Below, piece by piece: positions 14,022-24,064 of a stretch of DNA of 50,583 nt; the first letter of the stretch is position 1, and every line of letters starts with the position of its first letter. The notes under the pieces were generated by a model, which searched no databases, had not been told where the DNA came from, and worked only from the letters and a program-made list of their open reading frames with translations. The translations under genes and the position numbers were made by a program. Source of the DNA: a virus; the IMG/VR virus record IMGVR_UViG_3300017917_003765, positions 1 through 50,583 of that record. One strand, written 5' to 3'.

Positions 14022-15139
14022 TGCATAATTATATTTTTAATAGAGATGGTTTTAACTGGTGGATCGGAGTAGTAGAAGATAGAAATGATCCTGAGAAAAT
14101 GGGGCGATGCAGAGTCCGTATTTTTGGTTATCATCCTACCCAAAAAGAAGAATTAGCTACAGAGGATTTGCCCTGGGCCTGGCCCATACAGCCTATCACC
14201 AGTGCAGGGATCAGTGGCAAAGGTAGTAGTCCATTGGGACCCTTGCCTGGCACATGGGTAGTTGGTTGGTTTTTAGATGGCCCAGATATGCAGCAACCAG
14301 CATTTTTTGGCGTCTTGAGCAGTATGGCAGGCGGGAAAACATTCGAGCCTACCAATGAAACTGCTGAGCCAACTGAACAGCCCAGTAACACTAATAATCC
14401 AAATGATGGAATATTAAGAGACAGTTCGGGCAATCCAGTACTTGATAGCCAGGGAGAGCCTATTAGATCGGGTAGACCTAATGTGGCTGATTGGGTATTA
14501 GGAAAAACATCTGAAAGATTTGAAAGTGGTGGTCGTGGACCAGGTGTTATAAATGATTATACTGGAAAATCTGCAGGAGATTATGGCGGAGCCAGTTACG
14601 GGATATATCAATTCGCCAGTTATTTGCCAGCTGTTTCTAAAACAGGTAAATCTAGACCATCTGCCAAGAATAGTCCAGTAGAGTCCTTCATAAACCGTAG
14701 TAAATTTGCCAACGAATTTCGTGGTCTAACACCAGCAACTAGCGCCTTTGATACTAAATGGAAAGAAATTGCCAGTAAAGATCCTGATGGGTTTAGGAAA
14801 GATCAGCACGATTATATTAAATCAAATTATTATGATGTAATGGTAACTAATCTAAAACGTTATGGATTCGATGCCGGTAAATATGGTCCAGGCGTGCAGG
14901 ACCTAATCTGGAGCACAGCAGTTCAGCTAGGTCCAAACAACACATCGGTGTTTACTGAACCTCTTAAAGGTAAAAGTACCTTAACAGACAAAGACGTAGT
15001 TAATCTGGTAAGTGAATACAAGAAAGCCAGAGTAGATGTGTTGTTTAGAAGCTCATCGAATGACATTAGGCAAAGTCAAAAAAGCCGGTTTGAAAATGAA
15101 AAGATTGTTTTACTTCAATTATGTGAGGGTAGAGCATGA
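14021..15139 (+). CDS. Spike-base protein gp5-like: OB fold plus muramidase-like domain
   Basis: 372 residues. Residues 10-100 form the gp5 OB fold (WWIGVVEDRNDPEKMGRCRVRIFGYHP, then LPGTWVVGWFLDGPDMQQPAFFGVL). After a Pro/Asn/Thr linker (105-155) comes a lysozyme-like domain: ERFESGGRGPG with the likely catalytic E168, GGASYGIYQFAS, then the QHDYIKSNYYD helix and VQDLIWSTAVQLGP. This motif set (FESGG and SYGxYQ) is found in tail and VgrG-linked muramidases rather than in T4 lysozyme. It opens the host cell wall during injection. T4 gp5 also carries the beta-helix needle, absent here; the needle is the next gene, overlapping by four bases. Confidence 0.85.
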   Translation: MHNYIFNRDGFNWWIGVVEDRNDPEKMGRCRVRIFGYHPTQKEELATEDLPWAWPIQPITSAGISGKGSSPLGPLPGTWVVGWFLDGPDMQQPAFFGVLSSMAGGKTFEPTNETAEPTEQPSNTNNPNDGILRDSSGNPVLDSQGEPIRSGRPNVADWVLGKTSERFESGGRGPGVINDYTGKSAGDYGGASYGIYQFASYLPAVSKTGKSRPSAKNSPVESFINRSKFANEFRGLTPATSAFDTKWKEIASKDPDGFRKDQHDYIKSNYYDVMVTNLKRYGFDAGKYGPGVQDLIWSTAVQLGPNNTSVFTEPLKGKSTLTDKDVVNLVSEYKKARVDVLFRSSSNDIRQSQKSRFENEKIVLLQLCEGRA

Positions 15140-17532
15140 TAAACTCCAACGCTTTAAATGATGCTATCTCACTACAGTTTGTTGAATGGATAAGCCAAAA
15201 TCAGGAACGTTTAGGGCTAGGTGGAGTACCTGAAGGATACCTTACAGAAACCCTGCGTGCTATCTTACCAACTCTAGTAAACGATTATACGGCTAGTGTC
15301 TATACTACTACTAATCAGGGCATAAATCAAGGTCCCCGAGAACTTATAGGCCAGATCAATCCATACAATACAGTAATTAATAACAGCCCTGCTCTAAGCA
15401 TTGCTTCTGCAATACTAAATCGATTGGGCATGGATGGGAAATTAGGAATACAGACAAATGTTATAAGTGGATTAGTAAGTGGACTTCAGTCAAATCTCGG
15501 AAGTTTTGGTAACAGTGTAGATTATTCTTTATTGTCTAGTTCACTTACAGCTTTTATTGGACCGTTTTTAGACAAAGTTAATACCGATGTAAGTACTAAT
15601 TTTATAAATGGTGTACTTAACAACGGATTCGAGTCCCCAGATTACATAGAAATACAAGATCTAGATTTTGGTGTTGTAACCGATCCCGAAACAGACTTGG
15701 AAGAACTAGATCTAGATTATACAAAAAATGCTACTAATCAATTCCTAACTGAAAGTAAAAATTTTAATATTCAGGAAGATGAAAATGTTGAAAAACTTAT
15801 AGCAACAAAATTGGGGTTTGTAGATCCTACAGCTACATACCCAACCAAAGAATATGCTGGTCAGAGTGAAGTAAACAAATTAGCCAAAGGCGAGCCAACA
15901 AATAGTCTGGTTCAGGCCAAAGAACAGAATAGAATGCAGGCTGCACCTTTACCTGGAAATCAGAGTTTTAATGAGCCAGGTAGTGCCTACAAGGCCGTGT
16001 ATCCTTACAACAAGGTCACTGAAACAGAAAGTGGTCACGTCATAGAAATTGACGATACCCCAGGTGCTGAAAGATTACACGTTTATCATAAAGCCGGAAC
16101 CTATATAGAAATCGATCGTGACGGTAACATGATCTGCAGACGCAAGGGATCTGATTATCAGATCATAGACAAAAATGGATATGTGAGTGTAGCTGGGCAT
16201 CTTAATCTAAGTGTAGCAGGCAGTGTAAATTTGTTTGCTGGTAATAGTGCCAATGTTGAAATCATAGGTGATGCAGTATTGACTGTGCATAATGATTTTA
16301 TATTACAAAGCGGTGGTAATATACATCTAAGTGCAAATGATACTATTAGTTTACATGCTAATAATATTAGAGCCGAAGCAGACAATGACTATGATCAGCA
16401 AGTCGATGGTATTCTAAGACAGCGAGCCAATGTTGTACATAGTATAAGTAAAAATGAAACCTATGTTGAGGTAGGTAAAAACTATAATGTTACAGGCAAT
16501 GCAGCTGCTGCTATTTTCTTTGCCGAAGATTATACAGTAAAAAGTGATAAAAAGATCAAACACAAGGGTAAAACTGGTGTACAGCAATCTTCCTCCTCGG
16601 GCGCTGTAACCAGTAAATCTCCAGCTGGTGGCATGAACATGGACACATCTGGATTTAGTATCAGAAGTGCTGGACTGTTAAATCTTGATGCTACATTTAT
16701 TAACATGCAAGAAAACATGGCTACCCCCATAAACGGTCTTGATTTTAACATAGACGACCCAACCAGACCAGAAGGAGCCAAAAATAGTTTTGCTGGTTTG
16801 TTGTCGGGCAGAAAAGACTACGTGGCTGTTGACATGAAAGATTCTGTAAGCATAGGTCTTGCAGATAATATATGTTTAACAGCCGAAGAACAGGCAGATA
16901 CACCAGAAGCTCGACAAAAACTACGTGAAAATCTTATAGCCAAAGGACTTATATCCGAAGCGGATTTAGACAAAGCACCAGTTGCTCAGACTGATGTAAA
17001 GTCTGTTAGCACCAGTAATAAACAAGTAGTCATGCCCAGTGATTTTTGTCTGGGTCTGACCGAAGCTCCTGATGGATTCAAGTTAAGTCCTAATTTTACT
17101 TTAGGGCAGTTAACCAGCCGTAGTGCCTGTAGTGCTACACCACTGGTTGCTCAGGCCGGATTGTCCTATGGGCAAATACTGCAGAATCTTCAGGCTCTAG
17201 CCCTAAATGTCTGTGAGCCAGTATTTAATCTGTATCCTAGCATGTACATTACCAGTGGGTTTAGAAGAACAGGCGACAATCCAACCAGTCAACACCCTAA
17301 AGGTCAGGCTGTAGACATACAGTTCAAAGGTATTCCACAGAGCGATTATTTTAAAATTGCTAATTTATTGGCTCAAAGTTTAAATTATGATCAGTTGCTA
17401 CTTGAATATAGCGCCTATACCAAAAATCCCTGGATTCACATAAGTTTTTCATTCAATAGTAGAAATCGCAACCAGGTGCTAACGTTTTGGAACAATAAAA
17501 CACATGCACAAGGTCTAGTACAGTTAGCCTGA
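15136..17532 (+). CDS. Tail-spike needle with C-terminal M15A peptidase
   Basis: 798 residues. A helical/linker N-terminus (1-285) is followed by the gp5/VgrG-type beta-helix needle: YPYNKVTETESGHVIEIDDT, GAERLHVYHKAGTYIEIDRDG and a ladder of short strands (about 305-480). After a linker comes a peptidase M15A domain (about 640-798): conserved TSGFRR, H720-P-K-G-Q-A-V-D727, E757 and W766-I-H768, the zinc ligands and catalytic Glu of D-Ala-D-Ala-carboxypeptidase-like enzymes. It cleaves peptidoglycan peptides, complementing the muramidase of the preceding gene. Starts at an ATGA overlap. Confidence 0.85.
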   Translation: MINSNALNDAISLQFVEWISQNQERLGLGGVPEGYLTETLRAILPTLVNDYTASVYTTTNQGINQGPRELIGQINPYNTVINNSPALSIASAILNRLGMDGKLGIQTNVISGLVSGLQSNLGSFGNSVDYSLLSSSLTAFIGPFLDKVNTDVSTNFINGVLNNGFESPDYIEIQDLDFGVVTDPETDLEELDLDYTKNATNQFLTESKNFNIQEDENVEKLIATKLGFVDPTATYPTKEYAGQSEVNKLAKGEPTNSLVQAKEQNRMQAAPLPGNQSFNEPGSAYKAVYPYNKVTETESGHVIEIDDTPGAERLHVYHKAGTYIEIDRDGNMICRRKGSDYQIIDKNGYVSVAGHLNLSVAGSVNLFAGNSANVEIIGDAVLTVHNDFILQSGGNIHLSANDTISLHANNIRAEADNDYDQQVDGILRQRANVVHSISKNETYVEVGKNYNVTGNAAAAIFFAEDYTVKSDKKIKHKGKTGVQQSSSSGAVTSKSPAGGMNMDTSGFSIRSAGLLNLDATFINMQENMATPINGLDFNIDDPTRPEGAKNSFAGLLSGRKDYVAVDMKDSVSIGLADNICLTAEEQADTPEARQKLRENLIAKGLISEADLDKAPVAQTDVKSVSTSNKQVVMPSDFCLGLTEAPDGFKLSPNFTLGQLTSRSACSATPLVAQAGLSYGQILQNLQALALNVCEPVFNLYPSMYITSGFRRTGDNPTSQHPKGQAVDIQFKGIPQSDYFKIANLLAQSLNYDQLLLEYSAYTKNPWIHISFSFNSRNRNQVLTFWNNKTHAQGLVQLA

Positions 17533-17546
17533 CATCTGGAAAATAA

Positions 17547-18344
17547 ATGACAACCTGGTACAGAATTTTACCCGATAAGCTTAGCATAAATGAAAGCGGA
17601 CTTTTTAGAACTGTTACATTTACTGTTCTAACTGCAAATGTAAATAACGGCACAGTATTATACTGGAATAACATAGGCAGTACACAGGCTAGCGATTTTA
17701 CTGATGGAAATAATAGTGGTAATGTAATTGTAACCAGCAATAGCGGTTCTTTCTCTAGAACGCTGGTAAATGATCTAACTACAGAAGGCAATGAAACTAT
17801 AATTATGCAGTTAAGGACTGGTAGTCCTTCTGGAAATATTGTAAACGTTTCACCTACTGTTACTGTTGTAGATACCAGTACAACACCGGCTCCTCCATCA
17901 CCACCCCCTAGCCCACCCCCATCACCACCCCCTGGTCCACCTCCACCACCAGGGCCTCCACCATCTCCACCAAGTCCACCTCCGAGTCCTCCACCTCCAC
18001 TGCCAGTGCCAGCGCCCCCACCAGCGTTGCCCGAAGGATATTCATATTACAGGGCCAATGTATTCTTCTTGGTTGGCCTGAACAACAGCAGAAAAACTTC
18101 GGTTAATGTGTTTAGAAAACCAGGACCAGTGCCCGATATCAATACACAAACTGGTTACGGCCCCGAAGATATAGACCCTAATGCTAACGGTGGACAGCAC
18201 GTGGGGATCTTCATACTTTCGGATTTTCATACACCGGTTGAGAAATTAGTTGCAGCTCGCAGTCTAGGAGAAGCCATAGCTTTGTTTAACGTAACATATG
18301 GAGCCCAAAACATCTTAGATACTCCTCAGATAGTAGAATTTTGA
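17547..18344 (+). CDS. Calx-beta domain, proline-rich linker and unknown C-terminal domain
   Basis: 265 residues in three parts. Residues 1-110 are one complete Calx-beta-like domain (SINESGLFRTVTFTVLTANV, then DLTTEGNETIIMQLR, closing TVVDTS). Residues 113-165 are an extensin-like Ser/Pro run (SPPP and PPPGPP units, more than 35 prolines). Residues 166-265 form a compact alpha/beta domain without a recognised family. Calx-beta domains bind calcium and mediate adhesion; the proline run is a stiff spacer. It sits between the spike and gp25, so it is likely a baseplate-borne adhesin or tether. The proline run could be a substrate of the phage P4H-like enzyme (inference). Confidence 0.7.
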   Translation: MTTWYRILPDKLSINESGLFRTVTFTVLTANVNNGTVLYWNNIGSTQASDFTDGNNSGNVIVTSNSGSFSRTLVNDLTTEGNETIIMQLRTGSPSGNIVNVSPTVTVVDTSTTPAPPSPPPSPPPSPPPGPPPPPGPPPSPPSPPPSPPPPLPVPAPPPALPEGYSYYRANVFFLVGLNNSRKTSVNVFRKPGPVPDINTQTGYGPEDIDPNANGGQHVGIFILSDFHTPVEKLVAARSLGEAIALFNVTYGAQNILDTPQIVEF

Positions 18345-18357
18345 TCCATATAACACA

Positions 18358-18365
18358 TATAAATA
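18358..18365 (+). promoter_or_regulatory. Late promoter TATAAATA before gp25
   Basis: Perfect match to the T4 late promoter consensus, in the 33-base gap before the ATG of gp25 at 18378. The short distance (12 bases) implies a very short leader, or use mainly for downstream wedge genes. Confidence 0.7.
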
Positions 18366-18377
18366 TTTTATACTAAC

Positions 18378-18767
18378 ATGGCTCGTACAACAAGAACATA
18401 TTCAGATATAGATTTTGCTTTTAGCAGAGCTGCTAATGGCGATCTTTCTGTGAAATACGATGAAAACGCAGTTAAACAGTCTATTAGAAATCTCGTACTT
18501 ACAGCCAATTATGAAAGACCGTTTCATCCCGAAATAGGATGCCAGGTTTATAATCAACTGTTTGAAAATTTTACGCCAATAACAGTAACCATAGTTAGGC
18601 AAACAGTTTACAATGTGTTGTTAAAATTTGAGCCAAGAATATTGGTCTTAAATATAGATGTGGACTCAAAACCAGATTACAACAGTTTAGGTGTAACTGT
18701 TACATTCAGATTTACTAACGATCCTAGACCTATAACAGTTACTACATTTTTAAATAGAGTCAGATAA
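18378..18767 (+). CDS. gp25: Baseplate wedge gp25
   Basis: 129 residues; T4 gp25 is 132. The family hallmark is present: ESxxNLL-type helix (KQSIRNLVLT), then ERPFHPEIGCQVYNQLFENFTP, a conserved strand RILVLNIDVDS, and VTVTFRFT near the end. gp25 is the universal core of contractile-tail wedges (also in type VI secretion) and seeds the sheath. Ends directly at the ATG of gp6. Confidence 0.95.
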   Translation: MARTTRTYSDIDFAFSRAANGDLSVKYDENAVKQSIRNLVLTANYERPFHPEIGCQVYNQLFENFTPITVTIVRQTVYNVLLKFEPRILVLNIDVDSKPDYNSLGVTVTFRFTNDPRPITVTTFLNRVR

Positions 18768-20648
18768 ATGGCTAATTTTAGAATCACCGAGCTGGATTTT
18801 GACAGCATAAAAAGTAATCTAAAAGATTTCTTGCGCCAGCAAGATACACTGAATAGCTATGATTTTGAAGGTAGCGCTTTAAGTGTACTTATAGATTTAC
18901 TGGCATATAATACTCATTACAATGCCTATTTGGCCAATATGCTGGCTAATGAAATGTTTTTAGACAGCGCAGTAAAAAGAGAAAGTGTAGTTAGCATAGC
19001 CAGACATCTTGGCTTTGTGCCACGCAGTGCCCGAGGCGCTGTAGCCAAGGTTAATTTTAGTATTGCAGACAATACAACTGGTGCAGCAGTAGCGACATTA
19101 GAAAAATATAGCTTGTTTAATTTTACCATTAATGGCAAGACCTATCCCTTTGTTAACATAGATGCTGTAAACAGCTTTGGCATAGGCAATACCTATAATT
19201 TTACCAATGTTGAGCTTAAACAGGGCACACCTGAAATCTACAGATTTACTGTAAGAAATCCTGGACCCGATGAGAAGTATGTTATACCCAATGATAATAT
19301 AGACACAACCAGTATTTCGGTTAGCGTTCAGTCCAGTGCCACTGATACAACAACTACAACATACAAACTGGTCAGCAGCATAGATGGCGTAGACGGTACC
19401 TATCAAAAGGGTAGGGTTTGCTTTCTAGAAGAAAATCAATTTGGAAAATATCAGCTTTACTTTGGCGATGGAGTAGTAGGCTACAAATTAACTGCAGGAA
19501 ATATCATCAATGTTGAATATGTAATAACTAGAGGTGCTGAATCCAATAGTTTACCTACCGAAGAAGTTGCCTTTACTTTAAACACTGTACCTACTAATCT
19601 TACTACTAGTACTCTACTTACCAGAACAGTTTTGTCTAAACCCAACTATGGTTCGGCCAAACAGACCATAAATGAAATAAAGTTTTTAGCGCCATTAATT
19701 CGTGCAGCGCAGGATCGAGCAGTTACTAAAAATGATTATGAAGCTTTAATTTTAAACAATAAGCCGCAGATTGAAAGCATAAGTGTCTGGGGCGGCGAAG
19801 AAAATGATCCTCCTGTTTATGGTAAAATTTTTATAAGTGCCAAACCAATAGTTGGTCAGGTACTTAGCGAAGCAACCAAAGAAGAAATAAAAAACGATAT
19901 TTTAGCAACCAGAAAGGTTTTAGCTCTAACGCCCGAAGTAGTTGACCCAGACTATCTTTACGTTGGACTCAACATAACTGTAAAATTTAATAGCAACGTA
20001 GCTGGTTCTAGTGCTTCTAAATTAAATAGCTTGATTAGGCTCAAGACAGAGAACTATTTTAACAATGAACTTGAAAAATTTAACAAGAAATTTATTTATT
20101 ATAAATTTTTAAATGAAATCGATAGCTTGGATGAAAGCATAACCAGCATACTGACTAGTATAAAAATACAACGAAGATTAGATCTAAGACTGAATACTAC
20201 TAATGAATTTAGCAGATTTAATAGTATTAAAATGTATAATAAAATACATCCTAATAGTGTTCGTAGTACGTATTTTACCTATCAAGATTTAGATGGTGTT
20301 TTAAGATCTGCTTATTTTAAAGACAATGGTGGTTTAAATCCTGATTACAATGGTTCTGGTACATTAGAACTATGGACCATAAATCCCATAACCAATGTTT
20401 CCTCATTAGCTCTTCCAAACCAGGGACTGGTAAACTATGCTACTGGTGAAATAAGCACCAAGAGTTTCATTCCCAGAGGTTATCCTGCTGCTTTAAACGA
20501 TTTTAGATTTACTGCTGATGTGCAAGAGGCAAATTATGATGTCACAGTATCTAAAAACATTTTAATCACTTTAGATGATAGTTTATTTGTACCAACTGCT
20601 GGTTTATCTGCTGGTTTAAATATTTCGGTCATTTCAGTAAGCGAATAA
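18768..20648 (+). CDS. gp6: Baseplate wedge gp6
   Basis: 626 residues, near T4 gp6 (660). The N-terminus is diagnostic: FRITELDFDSIKSNLKDFL, YDFEGSALSVLIDLLAYNTHYNAYLANM, RESVVSIARHLGFVPRSARGA, followed by the Baseplate_J-like region (RAVTKNDYEALI, KIFISAKPIVGQVLSEATKEEI). gp6 makes the inner ring connecting wedges. No gap to gp25 and a TAATG overlap with gp7 imply one translational unit. Confidence 0.95.
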   Translation: MANFRITELDFDSIKSNLKDFLRQQDTLNSYDFEGSALSVLIDLLAYNTHYNAYLANMLANEMFLDSAVKRESVVSIARHLGFVPRSARGAVAKVNFSIADNTTGAAVATLEKYSLFNFTINGKTYPFVNIDAVNSFGIGNTYNFTNVELKQGTPEIYRFTVRNPGPDEKYVIPNDNIDTTSISVSVQSSATDTTTTTYKLVSSIDGVDGTYQKGRVCFLEENQFGKYQLYFGDGVVGYKLTAGNIINVEYVITRGAESNSLPTEEVAFTLNTVPTNLTTSTLLTRTVLSKPNYGSAKQTINEIKFLAPLIRAAQDRAVTKNDYEALILNNKPQIESISVWGGEENDPPVYGKIFISAKPIVGQVLSEATKEEIKNDILATRKVLALTPEVVDPDYLYVGLNITVKFNSNVAGSSASKLNSLIRLKTENYFNNELEKFNKKFIYYKFLNEIDSLDESITSILTSIKIQRRLDLRLNTTNEFSRFNSIKMYNKIHPNSVRSTYFTYQDLDGVLRSAYFKDNGGLNPDYNGSGTLELWTINPITNVSSLALPNQGLVNYATGEISTKSFIPRGYPAALNDFRFTADVQEANYDVTVSKNILITLDDSLFVPTAGLSAGLNISVISVSE

Positions 20649-23600
20649 TGTCTGCAGAATTTTTAGAAAATAGAATAAGTTCACTGGCTCCAAGCCAGTT
20701 GCCCGATCATGTTCGTCATGAGTATGAAAATTTTGTATTCTTTGCCGAAGCATATTACGAATATCTTGAACAGAAAAAATTACCCCAAGAAATAATTCAA
20801 AATATTACTGATTATGCAAATATTGACGATACTATTGATGAATTTATAAATTATTTTTATAAAAATTATTGCGCTGATATACCAACTAACCCAGAAGCCA
20901 ATAAAAAACTTACTCTTAAAAAGATAAATGAACTCTACAACCATAAGGGTTCAGAAAAAGCAGTACGATTGCTTTTTAGATTATTATTCAATAATGATGT
21001 CGGGTTTTATTATCCAGAAATACAGGTTTTAAAGGCCAGTGGTGGTAGGTGGTCCCAGCGGTTATCTATAAAAGTTTCTGGAAATTGGGATAGTGTTAAA
21101 AATCTTATTGGCCATAAAGTAACTGGACTTGTTTCTGGTGCAACTGCACGAGTAGTTAATGCTGAATATCAAACAGGTACGGGCATTACAGAATTGTTTT
21201 TAGATAGGAAAACTTTAAACGGTACTTTTGTGCCCTATGAAGACGTATCTGGAAATTTACCTGGTCAAAGCAACGAGTTGTTTTTAGGTAGAATTTTTAA
21301 TGCGTTTTTAGGTAGAGATCCAACAGAAACAGAACTAGCAGCATATTTGAGTGATCTAGTCTCGTTAACCTCTGAACCTCGTGATATAATTCAGGAAATA
21401 GCCCAATCTGAAGAATGCGAATCTTACCTGGTAGCCAATCTAGATTTTATGAAAACGTTAATCATTACCTGTACGGGGGATGAGTTAACTATTTCGGATT
21501 ATGTGTCTAATTATGGACCCAGACTAACATCTGGTGTTAGCCGGTCTACCATTACAACCGAGGTCTTAAATTTAAAATCTAGTGTAGAATATCTCAGATA
21601 TGTTTTAAGAAACAATGATAGTATAATAATATCTGCTAATATTAGACCCATAGTAAGCAATGTTACTGTTCTTGATAGAGGCTATAATTATAATGTTGGT
21701 GATATTGTAACCATTGATACAGACGTCAAAGGTAATAATGGTGTTTTGGGTACAGTTACAGAAATTAGTTATTTTACCAAACCAAACTATGACGGTAACA
21801 TTGCCAATGGGAATCCAATAATTAATGGCATAGTTAAAATAGATTTAGATAACTATGACGCGGTTAATGTTACCTATGCTAACGCAAATTTAATTCTAAG
21901 TAGATTTGATTTAAGCGGTGTAAATGTAATTCGGCGAGGGCAATGGCAAAATAATATGCCTGCATTACATAGTAATATAGTTTCTGGAAACAGTAGTTTA
22001 AGTTTTGGTCAAAGAGCAAATCTCAAGGCCTATATTGGTGCCATGTGCGAATACTCGGGTACCTGGAAAAGAGATAAACGCAGTAAAGTTCAAGAAGGTG
22101 TTATAAGTTTACCGGAAAGCAAATTTGGTGGTATGGTGCTGCGTGGTAGAAGAGACGATGGCTCACTAGAAGATGATTTAAACAGATTTATATCCGATGT
22201 TTATTTTTATTTGTTGAATCGTACGCCATCTACTGATGAGTATCAAAACTATAAAAGTGTAATTAAACGTGGCGATATTAAAAACATAGGACAATTATTC
22301 AGTGATGTAATCGTCGAACTTGCTGACAAGGCTGAATTTAGGGATACAAAGAAATACAAAGATAGTACTATATTTTTAGAAACAATATATCAGATTTGTG
22401 TGGGTAGATATCCTGAGTCTGAAGGGTTTAAATTTTGGTATAGTATTTTAAGATCCAATGGGTTTTCTAGGGAAATAAAATCCGATGTAGTACGGCAAAT
22501 AAGTTCAAGCGAAGAGGCCTTAGCATATTTTAGAAAGACTTACAACCCAGAGATACTGATCACTGATGATGTTTACTATCAACCCTTTAGCTACGAATTA
22601 CAGACCAGTGAAAATATAAATGTCTGGCGCGAAATAGTAAAGAAACTAGTACATCCTGCTGGCCTAGTATTTTTTGGTAGAACAAAAATATCAAACCCAG
22701 CTGCTAAAATTGACGATACTCCAGGAAAGATAGAAGCAAAGGTTCGTGGTATAGGCAGCATAAGGGGTATCTATAACTATCTTAATGTTGCTATTCGAGT
22801 ATTAAAAACTTTACCTACTTTAGCTCCAGTTCCTGTTCAGTATGCTATTAAAGAGAAAAGAATCTTTTCTAGTGTAACAGGAGCTAATGCCAATATTAGT
22901 TATATAGGTTCTGGTCCTAGATATGCAACCATAGATCGTTGGAAGTTTAGCTATAGTGCTACTGTTGATGGTCAGGATGAGATGTATGCACAGGTATTGG
23001 CTAACATTACTTTGGATAGGTTTGATGCTGACAATATTCGCAGCAAATATGATATTACACCACCATTATATACAGCCATTTCAAATCTAAGTCCATGGAC
23101 CTTTAGTGTTGTTCCTAGCGCTAATGAAATAGCCGAAGGCAGAGTTGTAACATTTAATATTATAACAGCAAATGTTCCAGATGGAATCTCAGTACTTTAC
23201 TTAATTGAGCGAGTAACTGCTGACGAAACTCTTGTACTAGAAGATAATAATAGTTTCTTACTTGAAAATAGTTCAGTTTTAGAATTGGAATCAGCAACTA
23301 GTGAGATCGCTAATAATTCTCCGCGTACAGACATTGGTTATTTGCTAGATGGTTTAACACAACAAGATCCAGTTGCCAATGCTTCTCATTTATTATATCA
23401 GAACCCTAGTATTAACAATGGAAACTATTATATAAATTGGAGCAATAACGCTTTAATCAATAATGCGGTTCTTACATACTGTGATATGAATGCAGGCAAT
23501 GTTAATAGTTCTGCCAACGGCTGGATGTTAATTGATACCACCATGCTCAATGTTTATGATTCTGCTATGGGTGTTGGTTTGAGAAACATGACAAGATCTG

Positions 23601-24064
23601 GTTCCCAATATAATGCTAATAGTTTTGACGGTATAAAAATAATGAGTATACCTATACCAAGAAAAATTCGTGGTATTCGTGTTGAATACATAGAATTAGA
23701 AAACATAGGTTTCGCTGGAGGCACTGTTAACAGACTTGATCTAGATACTGTTTATAATGCTAGCATTGGACTTAGTGTTACGCTAGGTTCTGGATTTGAT
23801 CATTTTGGTGTTAGTGTTCATAGTTCTAATAACATGGGCAATACATACTTAAGTCTTAGCACTATAGCTAATTTGCAAAATACCTTCCAGGGTGTCAAGT
23901 TGTTCGGTAACGAAGGGTATGCTCACAAACGTGGAAATGCTAATTTGGTATATTTCACACAAACCGATAATGTTGGTTTCGATATAGACCGAATCGTCAT
24001 AAGTCAAAGCGATGGACTAAACAAACAAATTAACATCAGAGACATGAGAATCTGGGTCCGATAA
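20648..24064 (+). CDS. gp7: Baseplate wedge gp7 with DUF4214-like repeats and a C-terminal adhesion module
   Basis: 1138 residues. Residues 1-140 match gp7 of aquatic T4-like phages (YYEYLEQKKLPQEII, IDEFINYFYKNYC, YNHKGSEKAVRLLFRLLF). Three DUF4214-like helical repeats follow at about 209-262, 512-560 and 572-628 (FLGRDPTETELAAYLSDL, LLNRTPSTDEYQNY, CVGRYPESEGFKFWYSIL). Residues 817-855 read as the first half of a Calx-beta domain (EIAEGRVVTFNIITANVPDG) and then stop matching. Residues 857-1138 form a different module whose NYYINW...TYCDMN...GWMLI pattern resembles fibrinogen-like domains. The wedge part builds the baseplate arm; the C-terminal module may bind the host surface. Confidence 0.85.
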   Translation: MSAEFLENRISSLAPSQLPDHVRHEYENFVFFAEAYYEYLEQKKLPQEIIQNITDYANIDDTIDEFINYFYKNYCADIPTNPEANKKLTLKKINELYNHKGSEKAVRLLFRLLFNNDVGFYYPEIQVLKASGGRWSQRLSIKVSGNWDSVKNLIGHKVTGLVSGATARVVNAEYQTGTGITELFLDRKTLNGTFVPYEDVSGNLPGQSNELFLGRIFNAFLGRDPTETELAAYLSDLVSLTSEPRDIIQEIAQSEECESYLVANLDFMKTLIITCTGDELTISDYVSNYGPRLTSGVSRSTITTEVLNLKSSVEYLRYVLRNNDSIIISANIRPIVSNVTVLDRGYNYNVGDIVTIDTDVKGNNGVLGTVTEISYFTKPNYDGNIANGNPIINGIVKIDLDNYDAVNVTYANANLILSRFDLSGVNVIRRGQWQNNMPALHSNIVSGNSSLSFGQRANLKAYIGAMCEYSGTWKRDKRSKVQEGVISLPESKFGGMVLRGRRDDGSLEDDLNRFISDVYFYLLNRTPSTDEYQNYKSVIKRGDIKNIGQLFSDVIVELADKAEFRDTKKYKDSTIFLETIYQICVGRYPESEGFKFWYSILRSNGFSREIKSDVVRQISSSEEALAYFRKTYNPEILITDDVYYQPFSYELQTSENINVWREIVKKLVHPAGLVFFGRTKISNPAAKIDDTPGKIEAKVRGIGSIRGIYNYLNVAIRVLKTLPTLAPVPVQYAIKEKRIFSSVTGANANISYIGSGPRYATIDRWKFSYSATVDGQDEMYAQVLANITLDRFDADNIRSKYDITPPLYTAISNLSPWTFSVVPSANEIAEGRVVTFNIITANVPDGISVLYLIERVTADETLVLEDNNSFLLENSSVLELESATSEIANNSPRTDIGYLLDGLTQQDPVANASHLLYQNPSINNGNYYINWSNNALINNAVLTYCDMNAGNVNSSANGWMLIDTTMLNVYDSAMGVGLRNMTRSGSQYNANSFDGIKIMSIPIPRKIRGIRVEYIELENIGFAGGTVNRLDLDTVYNASIGLSVTLGSGFDHFGVSVHSSNNMGNTYLSLSTIANLQNTFQGVKLFGNEGYAHKRGNANLVYFTQTDNVGFDIDRIVISQSDGLNKQINIRDMRIWVR

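Noticed and set aside
17881-18030. Proline-rich run as a simple-sequence sequencing artefact
   Set aside because: The codons vary (CCA, CCC, CCT, CCG) and the frame continues into a good downstream domain, so it is a real coding repeat.
23216-24063. Self-splicing intron or intein as cause of the Calx-beta split
   Set aside because: The intervening segment is a coding domain with a stop and a new start; no intein motifs, homing endonuclease or intron core were seen.
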